Shown: positions 26,417 to 34,821, numbered from the stretch's first letter. The stretch: DNA of 54,903 nucleotides from a bacterium (GCA_024228115.1 JAAETT010000371.1:1-54903), one strand, 5' to 3'. Notes: generated from the sequence alone by a model not told the origin. Numbers and translations: made by a program.

Positions 26417-27406
26417 CTACAGGTCGAACTTCGCCCCACGCGGTGCCCAGATGCCGAGCGCCTTCCAGAGCGGCGTCCAGCGCTCGTTCAGGATGCCGAG
26501 TTCCCAGCACAATTCACGCGGTTTCGACAACGCGGCACGAGCCATCAGGGCTCCTGACGAACCTCGTCCATAGGCTTCCTTGATCGTCGCCTTCGGGATG
26601 CCATAGGTTTCGATGATCTGGCGGGAGGGTCGCATCATCAGCGCCGATGCGATCTTCAGAACGATCGCAGACCGCAACCGCAGCAGGAAGAGCTTCGGGC
26701 CTCGGACTTCCGGCACATGCCGGAGCAGGTAGTGGCGCGCAAAGGCCATATGCCGCGCCTCTTCCGTGATATGAATGCGACTGATGCGCTCGATCAACGG
26801 ATGGAGTTCGTGATCGCTCGCGACCGCACGGCGCTGTACCCAATCGATCGGATCCTCTCCGCTCAGCACGAAGATGAAGAAGAGCTCGGGGAACCAACGT
26901 CCGAACCCGATCACCTGACGCGCGCCGAGCTTCAGGACCGGAGGCGGTTTCACGTCGAGGCCCGTGCGCAACACGAACTCGTGGAAGAAGAGCGAATGAT
27001 GCGCCTCTTCGATGACCTCGTGGTAGCAGTAGCGGAACTCGGGAGCATCATCTGGCAGCCGTGCCGCAAACTCGAGCAACCCGCGCTTGAGGACGCTCTC
27101 GAACGACCATCCGATCCGTGCGAAGGTCGCCACCATATGCAGGCCAATCCTCGCACGTGTCTCCGCGGGAAGGCTGCGGTACCAGGCCGTACGCCCGAGC
27201 GGATCGTCCTCGGGAATCGCGAAGCGCGGGTCGGAGGGGTCGACCGCGTACTCAGGATCCTCCCACGGGATGTCCGCATAGGCATCGAAATGCTTCGTCA
27301 CGGATTGCTGGGAAAGCTTCGCCAGCAGTCGCTCGTACGCCCCGCCGTCGGGAGCTCCCTGCTTTTCTTCCTGGGGCAGCTCGGCCGTGAATGTCGTCGC
27401 AGTCAT
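26417..27406 (-). CDS. AurF-like diiron oxygenase
   Basis: This 329-residue protein resembles the p-aminobenzoate N-oxygenase AurF family of non-haem diiron enzymes. The metal-binding helices are visible: E103 (WSFESVLKRG), HEVIEEAHH (129-137) and HITEEARH (212-219), the last two with the E-E-x-x-H pattern. It has no signal peptide. Family members oxidise amines or fatty acyl chains; the substrate here is unknown. Its ATG overlaps the TetR stop by 4 bp, so the two are co-transcribed and probably autoregulated. It ends 40 bp from the convergent halogenase-like gene. Confidence 0.8.
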   Translation of the reverse strand: MTATTFTAELPQEEKQGAPDGGAYERLLAKLSQQSVTKHFDAYADIPWEDPEYAVDPSDPRFAIPEDDPLGRTAWYRSLPAETRARIGLHMVATFARIGWSFESVLKRGLLEFAARLPDDAPEFRYCYHEVIEEAHHSLFFHEFVLRTGLDVKPPPVLKLGARQVIGFGRWFPELFFIFVLSGEDPIDWVQRRAVASDHELHPLIERISRIHITEEARHMAFARHYLLRHVPEVRGPKLFLLRLRSAIVLKIASALMMRPSRQIIETYGIPKATIKEAYGRGSSGALMARAALSKPRELCWELGILNERWTPLWKALGIWAPRGAKFDL

Positions 27407-28101
27407 GGTCTTTCCTCTCCTGCCGGTAGGGCTCCTGATAGGAGCGCTGCCAGCTCGGGGGCGCGTTCCGGTGAGGGCGCATCGAAGAAGCGTCCGAGTT
27501 CCGGGTTCAGGCGGATGGCGATCAGGAACGCGGTCGCGCGCCGGATGTCCACGAAGGCGTCGTCCAGCGACAAACCGTCGGGATCGATCTCGCGACCGAG
27601 CGCAATGCCGTCGAGCATCGCCAACAGAGCGGAAGCGACGCCATCCGCGTCGGGCACGTCGAGACCGAGCGCATCCCGTATGCCCTGGACGATGGCGGCC
27701 CGTGCCTGATCCATGAGCCTTTGCAGGCTCGCGCGGATCTCGGGCTTTTCAGCAGCGACCTCGAGCGCCAGGATCTGGATCAGCTTCAGGATCCAGGGCT
27801 TCTCTTCCAGCATGGCGCGCATGCCGAGCAGCGCACGATCGAGGCGTGCCGCCGGCTCGCCTGCCTGTCGCGACGCCTCGGAGATTCCTTCGATCCAGGC
27901 ACCGGCCGCGCGCTCGACGACTGCCGCGAGCAATCCCTCTTTGTTGCCGAAGTGGTAGTAGATGGCGGTCTTCGCGATGCCAGAACTCTCGGCGACGCGG
28001 TCTACGCCAGTGCCGGCGTAGCCTCTGGCCGCGAACAGCTCCGTGGCAGAAGCAAGGATTCGCTCTCTACTCAGAAGGCTTCTGCGTTGCGGTGTCGACA
28101 T
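27403..28101 (-). CDS. TetR family regulator of the diiron oxygenase operon
   Basis: This 232-residue repressor-type protein has an N-terminal helix-turn-helix (about residues 10-57: RERILASATELFAARGYAGT, then AKTAIYYHFGNKEGLL). The C-terminal domain is a generic TetR ligand-binding bundle. I chose the ATG at 28101, with an AGGAT ribosome site 9 nt upstream; further upstream the frame runs over the putative operator. It is the first gene of the operon with the diiron oxygenase. The effector is unknown. Confidence 0.9.
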   Translation of the reverse strand: MSTPQRRSLLSRERILASATELFAARGYAGTGVDRVAESSGIAKTAIYYHFGNKEGLLAAVVERAAGAWIEGISEASRQAGEPAARLDRALLGMRAMLEEKPWILKLIQILALEVAAEKPEIRASLQRLMDQARAAIVQGIRDALGLDVPDADGVASALLAMLDGIALGREIDPDGLSLDDAFVDIRRATAFLIAIRLNPELGRFFDAPSPERAPELAALLSGALPAGEERP

Positions 28102-28118
28102 CGGGATGGATCCTGAAT

Positions 28119-28157
28119 CGTACGTACTAGTCTGTACTATATAGGATTGATTGTCAA
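28119..28157 (-). promoter_or_regulatory. Candidate promoter/operator of the TetR-diiron operon
   Basis: On the minus strand a perfect TTGACA (28157-28152) is followed by ATATAGTACAGACTAGTACG. The 6-bp unit TAGTAC occurs twice, 10 bp apart, within a partly palindromic GTACTAGTCTGTAC core. It lies 20-55 bp upstream of the TetR start, a usual place for autoregulation. No good -10 sits at the normal distance from the TTGACA, so the exact promoter is unclear. Confidence 0.45.
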
Positions 28158-28217
28158 CCACTAGCCAGAGTCCGGACGGAAAGCAGGGCACGGTGCCTTG
28201 GCGCGAGAGCACCGGGG

Positions 28218-29252
28218 CTACTGGATCGCGACTTCCTTCAGGAGATCCAGATTGTCCAGGGCCCGCCCGGCACCGTGGACGACCGCGGTGAAGGGATCCT
28301 CGCTGCGAAGGATCGGCAGCTTGGTCTCCTGGCGAAGGATCTGGTCGAGATCGTTCAGCAGCGAACCACCTCCCACGAGCATGATGCCGCGGTCGATGAT
28401 GTCGGCAGCGAGTTCGGGCGGCGTGCGCTCGAGGGTCAGGTGGACCGTTTCGACGATCTGGCCGATGGGCTCGAGGAGCGCCTCACGGATCTCCTCGCTG
28501 GTCGTCACGACGACCTTCGGAATTCCGGCGACCAGGTCTCGCCCCTTGATCTCCTGGGTCTCTGTCTTCGCGGTGGGAGAGGCCGTGGCGATGTTCACCT
28601 TGCAGGCCTCGGCACTGCGCTCACCGATCAACATGTTGTATTTGCGCTTCACGTAGTTGATGATCGCCTCGTCCATTGCGTCGCCACCGCAGCGGATGGA
28701 GCGACTGGCGACGATGCCTGAGAGCGAGATCACCGCCACGTCGGTGGTGCCACCACCGATGTCGACGACCATGTTGCCGGTGGCCGCGGTCACATCGAGG
28801 CCCGCACCGATCGCGGCCGCCATCGGCTCTTCGATCAGGTAGACCTCGCGAGCTCCCGCCGAAAGAGCGGATTCGCGCACAGCGCGCTTCTCGACACTGG
28901 TGATGCAGGGCGGAACGCAGATCGCGATCCGCGGCCGCACCAGCTTGCGCCGGTTGTGCGCGCGCTGGATGAAATAACGAAGCATGGCCTCGGTGATCTC
29001 GAAATCCGCGATCACGCCGTCCTTGATCGGACGAATCGCACGAATACCGCCGGGCGTGCGCCCGAGCATCTCCTTTGCCTCGTGGCCCACGGCGAGGACC
29101 CTCTCGCCCCGGCCGCTGTGATCCTGGGCAACGGCCACGACCGAAGGCTCAGAACAGATCAAGCCTTTGCCCTTGGCATACACCAAGGTGTTGGCCGTAC
29201 CGAGATCGATGGCCAGGTCGCTGGAGAAGAGGCCGGCAATGGCATCGAGCAT
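28218..29252 (-). CDS. mreB: Rod shape-determining protein MreB
   Basis: MreB is a bacterial actin that forms membrane-bound filaments and guides lateral wall synthesis. The 344-residue protein has phosphate-1 motif DLAIDLGTANTLVYAKGKG at about residues 12-30, phosphate-2 MVVDIGGGTTDVAVISL, the adenosine motif MLVGGGSLLNDLD, and VAGIPKVVVTTSEEIREAL. The ATG at 29252, with GAGAGGCG upstream, gives the usual N-terminus. mreC/mreD are not on its downstream side, where the TetR gene follows; instead it lies at the tail of the proteasome locus. Confidence 0.96.
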   Translation of the reverse strand: MLDAIAGLFSSDLAIDLGTANTLVYAKGKGLICSEPSVVAVAQDHSGRGERVLAVGHEAKEMLGRTPGGIRAIRPIKDGVIADFEITEAMLRYFIQRAHNRRKLVRPRIAICVPPCITSVEKRAVRESALSAGAREVYLIEEPMAAAIGAGLDVTAATGNMVVDIGGGTTDVAVISLSGIVASRSIRCGGDAMDEAIINYVKRKYNMLIGERSAEACKVNIATASPTAKTETQEIKGRDLVAGIPKVVVTTSEEIREALLEPIGQIVETVHLTLERTPPELAADIIDRGIMLVGGGSLLNDLDQILRQETKLPILRSEDPFTAVVHGAGRALDNLDLLKEVAIQ

Positions 29253-29418
29253 GAAGATCGCCTCTCGCGAGTCCCGGCTCCGGGATGGACCGGGGAGCTC
29301 TCTCCGTATCGGCACCGGGCGGCAGGAGTTGAGTGACACGCACCCGGAAGTGGGCGGAATTGCGCAGGAAATGCGCGCTCAGCCGATGCGCAGGGAGCCG
29401 GCAGCGAGGCTGGAAGAA

Positions 29419-29844
29419 CTACGGCCGAGCGGGTGTTTCCGCCTTGTCGTTGCCGGTTGCCGTGGGGTCTTCGCCTACCAATGAGCCGAGGGATTCCAGG
29501 TCCGAAGCGAGCGACCCGAGCTGGCCGACCACGGCGTCCATCCCCTCGACGAGTGTTCCCGTCCGATCGCGGACCTGGAGGAGATGCGCCTGATAGCCCT
29601 CGATGCGGCCCTCAGCCGCCGCCAGAGCGGCCTCAGAGGCCGCCAGAGCGGCTTCGAGCTGCCAGGCCCGGTAGCCCATGTATCCCCAGCCGAGCAGGCC
29701 GACGATGGCCAGCACCGCGGCGATTCGGCCGTTCCGACCCAGGCCTGCCGGATTGCGAGGGGCTTCTCCGCCCTGCCCTCCGTTGGCTTCGTGGGGCAAG
29801 GCGTCGCCGTCGATGGCGACCAGTTGGGGGCGTGCATCGTTCAT
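29419..29844 (-). CDS. Small membrane-anchored coiled-coil protein
   Basis: This 141-residue protein matches no family I recognise. Residues 1-38 are polar. A single membrane helix spans about 40-60 (AAVLAIVGLLGWGYMGYRAW). It is followed by a coiled-coil of about 60 residues (QLEAALAASEAALAAAEGRI onwards) and a short Pro/Thr-rich end. Part of the coil is encoded by two adjacent near-copies of GCCGCCAGAGCGGC at about 29619-29653. It is likely anchored with the coil in the periplasm. It lies between pafA (52 bp) and mreB (166 bp), all on the same strand, so a role in either process is possible. Confidence 0.65.
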   Translation of the reverse strand: MNDARPQLVAIDGDALPHEANGGQGGEAPRNPAGLGRNGRIAAVLAIVGLLGWGYMGYRAWQLEAALAASEAALAAAEGRIEGYQAHLLQVRDRTGTLVEGMDAVVGQLGSLASDLESLGSLVGEDPTATGNDKAETPARP

Positions 29845-29896
29845 GGGGGAACCTCGACGCGTTGGGGAGGGAATCGCGAACGGGCGCGCTGGCGAA

Positions 29897-31303
29897 TCAG
29901 GACTGGATGACGAGTTTCGAAAGGCTGGTCTTGCGCAAGTTCGTCTTCTGGATCGTGCGCACCAGCTCGGCCACCTTCTCGGTGTCCGTCTCGAACGGGT
30001 TGTTGCAGATCACCCGGACGTTGAGCAGGTTGCCGAGGCGGATATTCGACCAATCCAGATCGTACTGGATGCCATTCTGGCGGGCGAGCTTGATGAACTC
30101 ACCGCGCATTCGTGCGCGCGTATCATGGGGCGGCTCGGTCTTCGCCTTGTTGATCTCTTCGTCGTTCAGGATGCGGTCCACCGCTCCCTTGCGCTCGAGC
30201 AGATAATAGAGTCCGCGGTTCACGCGGATGTCGTGGTACTGGAGATCCAGCATGAAGACGCGGGGATCGGCCCAGCGAGAGCCGTGCTTGTCGACGTAGG
30301 ATTCGATCAGGTTGCGCTTGATCACCCAGTCGATCTGGCGGGAGAGCTTGTTCGGATCGTCGTCCAGACAGTCGAGCACGTGTTGCCACATTCCGACGCT
30401 CTCCTTGAGCTCGTCGGAAACCGGATACTGCTCCATGTACTTCTGGGCCATCTCGCAGTATTCGCGCTGGATTTCGATCGGTGAGTACTCGCGCCCGTTG
30501 TCGAGGCGAAGCTTCCGCTTGCAGGTCGTGTCGCAGGAGATGTCCTTGATCGCCTTGACCGGATTGCGGAGCGTAAAATCCTTGTTGATGTAGTTGTCTT
30601 CGATCATCTGCAGGACGATTGCGCACGTCCCGATCTTCACGAAGTTCGTGTACTCGCTCATGTTCGAATCGCCGACGATCACATGCAGGCGGCGATAGCG
30701 CTCGCGATCGGCATGGGGCTCGTCGCGGGTATTGATGATCGAGCGATCGTTCGTCGTGGTGCCGGAAATCTTCTGGTAGATGTGCTGGGCACGCTGGCTG
30801 ATGCAGTAGTGCACGCCGTCCTGGGTCTGGAAGACCTTGCCCGCACCGGTGTAGATCTGGCGCGTCACCAGGAACGGAATCAACTGCTCGGCCAGGTAGT
30901 AGAAATCGACGTCACGATCGACGAGGTAGTTCTCGTGGCAGCCGTAGCTGTTGCCGACGAAATCCGTGTTGTTCTTGAAGATCGACAACTTGCCGGCGAT
31001 CCGCTCCTCGCGAATCTTGCTCTCGGCGTAATCCTGCAGATCCTCGAGGATGCGCTCACCGGCCCGGTCGTAGACGATCAGCTGCCGCGGCGACGCGCAC
31101 TCCGGCGTGGCGTACTCCGGATGACAACCGGTGTCCTGGTAGAAGCGTGCGCCGTTTTCCAGGAACACGTTCAGGAAGTGCTCCGTGGTGATCAGCTTCT
31201 CGAAGAGGAAGCGAATCGCCTTTTCGACCGGCAACGTCTTCCGCCCTTCGGGCGTGAAGATGATTCCGTATTCGGTCTCGACTCCGTAGATCCGCTTTTG
31301 CAC
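29897..31303 (-). CDS. pafA: Pup-protein ligase PafA
   Basis: PafA joins the C-terminal Glu of Pup to lysines of target proteins, using ATP. The 468-residue protein follows mycobacterial PafA closely from its first residues: QKRIYGVETEYGI with E9, FLENGARFYQDTGCHPEYAT with catalytic base D57, FKNNTDFVGNSYGCHENYL, SQRAQHIYQKIS, IINTRDEPHADRERYRRLHV and VGDSNMSEYT. I prefer the GTG at 31303, which aligns with the mycobacterial start; an ATG at 31339 would add 12 residues. It is the downstream arm of the proteasome locus, separated from prcA by 163 bp with a long C/G tract. Confidence 0.96.
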   Translation of the reverse strand: MQKRIYGVETEYGIIFTPEGRKTLPVEKAIRFLFEKLITTEHFLNVFLENGARFYQDTGCHPEYATPECASPRQLIVYDRAGERILEDLQDYAESKIREERIAGKLSIFKNNTDFVGNSYGCHENYLVDRDVDFYYLAEQLIPFLVTRQIYTGAGKVFQTQDGVHYCISQRAQHIYQKISGTTTNDRSIINTRDEPHADRERYRRLHVIVGDSNMSEYTNFVKIGTCAIVLQMIEDNYINKDFTLRNPVKAIKDISCDTTCKRKLRLDNGREYSPIEIQREYCEMAQKYMEQYPVSDELKESVGMWQHVLDCLDDDPNKLSRQIDWVIKRNLIESYVDKHGSRWADPRVFMLDLQYHDIRVNRGLYYLLERKGAVDRILNDEEINKAKTEPPHDTRARMRGEFIKLARQNGIQYDLDWSNIRLGNLLNVRVICNNPFETDTEKVAELVRTIQKTNLRKTSLSKLVIQS

Positions 31304-31426
31304 GTGCTCCCACCCAATTCGGAGGGCCAATGTAGCCATTCCTCTATCGGCAGGTACGTGCGAGACCTTTCGACGTCTCCGCGAGGTGATCTGCTGCCAA
31401 CGGAGACCTGAAAGATCCGGTCAACT

Positions 31427-31455
31427 GGGGCCCCCCCCGGGGGGGGGGGGGGGCC
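31427..31455. repeat. G4-C8-G15-C2 homopolymer tract between prcA and pafA
   Basis: Four G, eight C, then fifteen G and two C form a run of only G and C. It can fold into a very strong stem (G:C pairs) and is prone to slippage. It sits in the 163-bp gap between the prcA stop and the pafA start, where no gene is visible. It could act as a terminator-like barrier or a variable tract that tunes pafA expression, or its length could be a sequencing artefact. Confidence 0.8.
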
Positions 31456-31466
31456 TCTCTCGAAGC

Positions 31467-32162
31467 TCAGCCGAGAAGCGCGGCGACCTCATCGACCGTC
31501 AGGCGCTTGAACTTCCGGCCGTTCAGGCTCCGGTCGAGAACGCAGACTTCGAGGCTCTTGGCCGGAAGGTCCGGCGTGCCGTTCTCGGCCCGCTGCAAGG
31601 CTTCTCGCCCGAGCGCGATCGCCTCCGCCAGGCTGAGACCATCCCGATAGTTGGATTGCATATGGGATTGGAGATTGCTCTCGGAGCCACCAATCACGCA
31701 GAAACCTTCCTGGTCCTGCACCGTGCCATCGAAGCCGATCTTGAAGAGCGAGTTGCCCTCGTGCCCGGCCAGTTCCGGGTCGCCGACTTCGGCCACCACG
31801 ACTTCCACCTCGAAGGGCTTCATCGAACGGCTGAACTCCTCCCCGAGGATCTGGGAGTAGACATTGGCGAGGGCTTTGCCGCGAACGTCGTCGCGGCTGA
31901 AGCGGTAGCCCTCTACATCGGCCCACTGCACACCCATCTTTCGAAGGCGATCGAACTCACTGAACTTGCCGACGCCGGCGAACGCGACCCGATCGTAGAC
32001 TTCTCCCAGCTTGTGCAGCCGGGTCGGATTCTCCGCGACCATCATCACGCCCTGATCGTATTCGACACTGACGATGGACTTGCCCCGAGCGATTCCCTTG
32101 CGGGCGAACTCGGCCTTGTCCTGGGCCATCTGCTCCGGATTGACGTAGAACGGAAAAGACAT
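31467..32162 (-). CDS. prcA: 20S proteasome alpha subunit
   Basis: PrcA forms the outer heptameric rings of the 20S core and gates substrate entry. The 231-residue protein aligns with mycobacterial PrcA along its length: SFPFYVNPEQMAQDKAEFAR, KGIARGKSIVSVEYDQGV, VAENPTRLHKLGEVYDRVAF and AGVGKFSEFDRLRKMGVQ. It lacks the N-terminal Thr nucleophile, as expected of alpha subunits. It ends at DEVAALLG without the longer tail of mycobacterial PrcA. It begins 2 bp after prcB, so the two are co-translated. Confidence 0.96.
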   Translation of the reverse strand: MSFPFYVNPEQMAQDKAEFARKGIARGKSIVSVEYDQGVMMVAENPTRLHKLGEVYDRVAFAGVGKFSEFDRLRKMGVQWADVEGYRFSRDDVRGKALANVYSQILGEEFSRSMKPFEVEVVVAEVGDPELAGHEGNSLFKIGFDGTVQDQEGFCVIGGSESNLQSHMQSNYRDGLSLAEAIALGREALQRAENGTPDLPAKSLEVCVLDRSLNGRKFKRLTVDEVAALLG

Positions 32163-32164
32163 GA

Positions 32165-32959
32165 CTACGCTCCCGGCCGGCGGCGGCTTCCGAGCACGCC
32201 CTGGTACACCTGAGCGATCTCGTCATCGCCCACTTCTTCGACTCCACCTTCCGTGACGATCTTGACCCGAGGGAAGATGCCGCGTTCGAGATCGACCCCC
32301 CCGGTGGCCCGATCCTCGTCGGCTGCGTCGGTGAGAGCCGTAATGGCCATCCCGACTGCGGCCTCGCGGGTCGCGTCGGCGCGGAACGACTTCTTCAAGG
32401 ATTCTTTCGCGAAGATCGAACCCGAACCGATTCCGTCGAACTCGAGTTCCTCGTAGCGTCCACCCGTCACTTCGTATTTCCAGACCCGACCCGTGTGGCG
32501 CCGGCGGTCGTAGCCGGCAAAGAGCGGAACCACCACCAGCCCTTGCATGGCGGCAGGCAGGTTCTGACGGATGAGGTTGGCCAGGGTGTTGGCCTTGCCC
32601 TCGAGCTCGAGGGGCTCGCCCTCGATCTTCTCATGGTGCTCGAACTGCACGCCGAGCAGCCGCGCCATCTCGATGGCCGGGCCCGCTGCACCCGCAATCG
32701 CCATCAACGAGTATCCGTCGGTAGCGTAGACCTTCTCGATGTCACGATTGGCAACCTGATGGCCCATCGTGGCAAGGCGATCACCTGCCACCAGCGCACC
32801 GTCGGCGAAACGAAGCCCGACGCAGGTCGTGCCATGTGCCGTTTCCGGTAGCGTGCCCGCGCTGGCCAACCCAGCACTCAGGTCGCATTTCAACTGCGGA
32901 AACTCGTCGTTGATCAGCTCCATGAAACTGGAGCCCTTGTAGCCATCCCAGAACCGCAC
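32165..32959 (-). CDS. prcB: 20S proteasome beta subunit with N-terminal propeptide
   Basis: PrcB is the catalytic subunit of the inner rings. A propeptide of 43 residues ends in HG and is followed by the mature N-terminus TTCVGLRFADGALVAGDR, with nucleophile T44 (T1 after cleavage). GDRLAT, GIAGAAGPAIEMAR-like and YDRRRHTG segments and GIGSGSIFAKESLKK fit the family. I chose the GTG at 32959, since GGGGGGG lies 5 nt upstream and the GSSF propeptide motif seen in actinobacterial PrcB is kept; an ATG at 32923 would remove it. It lies 43 bp after pup. Confidence 0.95.
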   Translation of the reverse strand: MRFWDGYKGSSFMELINDEFPQLKCDLSAGLASAGTLPETAHGTTCVGLRFADGALVAGDRLATMGHQVANRDIEKVYATDGYSLMAIAGAAGPAIEMARLLGVQFEHHEKIEGEPLELEGKANTLANLIRQNLPAAMQGLVVVPLFAGYDRRRHTGRVWKYEVTGGRYEELEFDGIGSGSIFAKESLKKSFRADATREAAVGMAITALTDAADEDRATGGVDLERGIFPRVKIVTEGGVEEVGDDEIAQVYQGVLGSRRRPGA

Positions 32960-33002
32960 GTAACCCCCCCGGTGTGCGTGGATCGTGTCGAGGCCGTTTG
33001 GC

Positions 33003-33281
33003 CTACTCGCCTCCGCGTTGGACGTAATTCTTGACGAATTCCTCGGCGTTCTCCTCGAGGACCTCATCGATCTCGTCGACGAGGGCGTCCATCTCTTCCT
33101 TCAGATCCTCGCCCTTCTTGGCGAGCTTCTTTGCACCTTCGCCACTCGTCCCAGATCCACCGTCATCGCCACCACCACCGGATTTCTGCTTCTGGCTGCT
33201 CTCAGCTGCGCTGGCGAAGCGGAGGAGATCCGCATTGGGATCGGTAGAGGCTCTCGTGGGTCGTTCGATTCTTCGCATCAT
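33003..33281 (-). CDS. pup: Prokaryotic ubiquitin-like protein Pup (Gly-Gly-Glu form)
   Basis: This 92-residue disordered tag protein has a flexible Gly/Ser/Lys-rich N-terminal half. The conserved coiled-coil and C-terminus follow (KGEDLKEEMDALVDEIDEVL, then ENAEEFVKNYVQRGGE). The last three residues are Gly-Gly-Glu, so no deamidation of a terminal Gln is needed before PafA can use it. AGGAGA lies 6 nt upstream of the first of two ATGs. It is longer than the 64-residue mycobacterial Pup because of extra N-terminal sequence. It lies between dop and prcB in the standard order. Confidence 0.97.
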   Translation of the reverse strand: MMRRIERPTRASTDPNADLLRFASAAESSQKQKSGGGGDDGGSGTSGEGAKKLAKKGEDLKEEMDALVDEIDEVLEENAEEFVKNYVQRGGE

Positions 33282-33301
33282 CAGATGTCTCCTGGCGGGA
33301 T

Positions 33302-34786
33302 TCAGGCGCGGAGGTTCTTGACCAGCTCCGCCGCATTGCTGGAGCGTTGGAGCAGATCGTCAACGTGCTGTTTCGAGCCCTTCAGCGGCTCGGCCATCAA
33401 GACGCGCTTGATCGGATCGTCACCGATACCGAACGAGATCGAGTCCCAATTGACGCCGAAGACCTCGTTGCCGAAGCGCTTCAAGCAGTGGCCTCTGAAA
33501 TACGCCCTCGTGTCTTCAGGGGGTTCGGTAATCGCTTTCGTGATCTCTTGATCCGTCACGATCCGCACCACCTTTCCTTGCCTCTCGAGAAGATAGTACA
33601 AGCCTTTGTCGGGTCGAAGGTCGTGATACTGGAGATCCAGCAGCTGAACCTGCGGATCCCCCCATTCCAGGCTCTTTCGCTCCATGAAACGCTCGATCAT
33701 GACCTGTTTGATCACCCAATCGATGCGATCGGCCAATTCGAACGGATCGCGCTCCAGAGCGTCCAGCACCTCGGCCCATTTCTCGACGATATCGGCTGTC
33801 CAGGCCGGTACGTCGTAGTTCTCGATGTACTTGCGTGCCATCTGCATGTACTCGAGCTGCAGTTGCACGCCGGTGAGCTTCTTGCCGTTCGTCAGCTCCA
33901 CCTCACGGCGGCAGGTCGGATCGTGGGAGATCTCCTTGATCGCTTTCACCGGATCCCGGAGCGAGAGCTCCCGATCGATGGCGTCGTCTTCGATCATTCC
34001 CAACACGATCGAGGTCGCGCCCTGGCGCAGGTAGATCGTGTACTCGCTCATGTTCGCATCGCCGATGATCGCGTGGAGGCGGCGATACTTCTCGCGATCC
34101 GCGTGGGGCTCATCGCGGGTGTTGATGATCGGCCGTTTGACCATCGTATCCAGCGCGACCTCGGTCTCGAAGAAATCCGCTCGCTGGGAGATCTGATAGT
34201 CGCAGGGCTGGGCCCTGTTCTCGCTACCCACCTTGCCGGAACCGCTGTAGACCTGGCGGCTCACGAAGAAGGGCATCAGGTGCTCGACGATTCGCTTGAA
34301 CGAGGTTCGTCGATTCATCAAGTAGTTCTCGTGGGAGCCGTAGCTGTTTCCCTTGTGGTCGCTGTTGTTCTTGTGCAACAGCATCGTCACACCCTCGGGC
34401 AATAGCGCCGTCGCCTCGCGGCGAGAGAACTCGAGAATGCGCTCACCGGCTTTCTCGTGTACGACGAGCTCGTAAGGGTTCGTGACCTCAGGGCAGGAGT
34501 ATTCGGGATGTGCGTGATCGACGTAGTAACGCGCACCGTTCTCGAGCGTCTTGTTGCGGGCGATGTTCTCCTGCTGGTTCGGCGTGTACTTCTCGCCGTC
34601 CACCTGGAAGCCCCGCGCATCGGCCAGCGGATTCTCCTGGTCGTAATCCCAGAGGATCTTCGTAACCCGGTCTTCGCGGTAGGCGTTGACCAGAAGCACG
34701 CAGCTCGAGATCGGATCGAAATCACGGTCGTTCTTGACCGTGATCCCGTACTCGATCTCCGTCCCCATCACCATCGGAATCGCCAT
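33302..34786 (-). CDS. dop: Depupylase/deamidase Dop
   Basis: Dop removes Pup from targets and, in species with a Gln-ending Pup, deamidates it. The 494-residue protein is homologous to PafA but shows Dop features: MGTEIEYGI with E10, the Dop-loop insertion at about residues 44-78 (WDYDQENPLADARGFQVDGE), LENGARYYVDHAHPEYSCPE with catalytic D90, YGSHENYLMNR and PIINTRDEPHADREKYRRLH. As Pup here ends in Glu, Dop is probably only a depupylase. It starts 35 bp after arc; the upstream ribosome site is weak. Confidence 0.96.
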   Translation of the reverse strand: MAIPMVMGTEIEYGITVKNDRDFDPISSCVLLVNAYREDRVTKILWDYDQENPLADARGFQVDGEKYTPNQQENIARNKTLENGARYYVDHAHPEYSCPEVTNPYELVVHEKAGERILEFSRREATALLPEGVTMLLHKNNSDHKGNSYGSHENYLMNRRTSFKRIVEHLMPFFVSRQVYSGSGKVGSENRAQPCDYQISQRADFFETEVALDTMVKRPIINTRDEPHADREKYRRLHAIIGDANMSEYTIYLRQGATSIVLGMIEDDAIDRELSLRDPVKAIKEISHDPTCRREVELTNGKKLTGVQLQLEYMQMARKYIENYDVPAWTADIVEKWAEVLDALERDPFELADRIDWVIKQVMIERFMERKSLEWGDPQVQLLDLQYHDLRPDKGLYYLLERQGKVVRIVTDQEITKAITEPPEDTRAYFRGHCLKRFGNEVFGVNWDSISFGIGDDPIKRVLMAEPLKGSKQHVDDLLQRSSNAAELVKNLRA

Positions 34787-34821
34787 ATCGATGTCTGGCG
34801 CCGCAGCGACGCGAGATCCTC

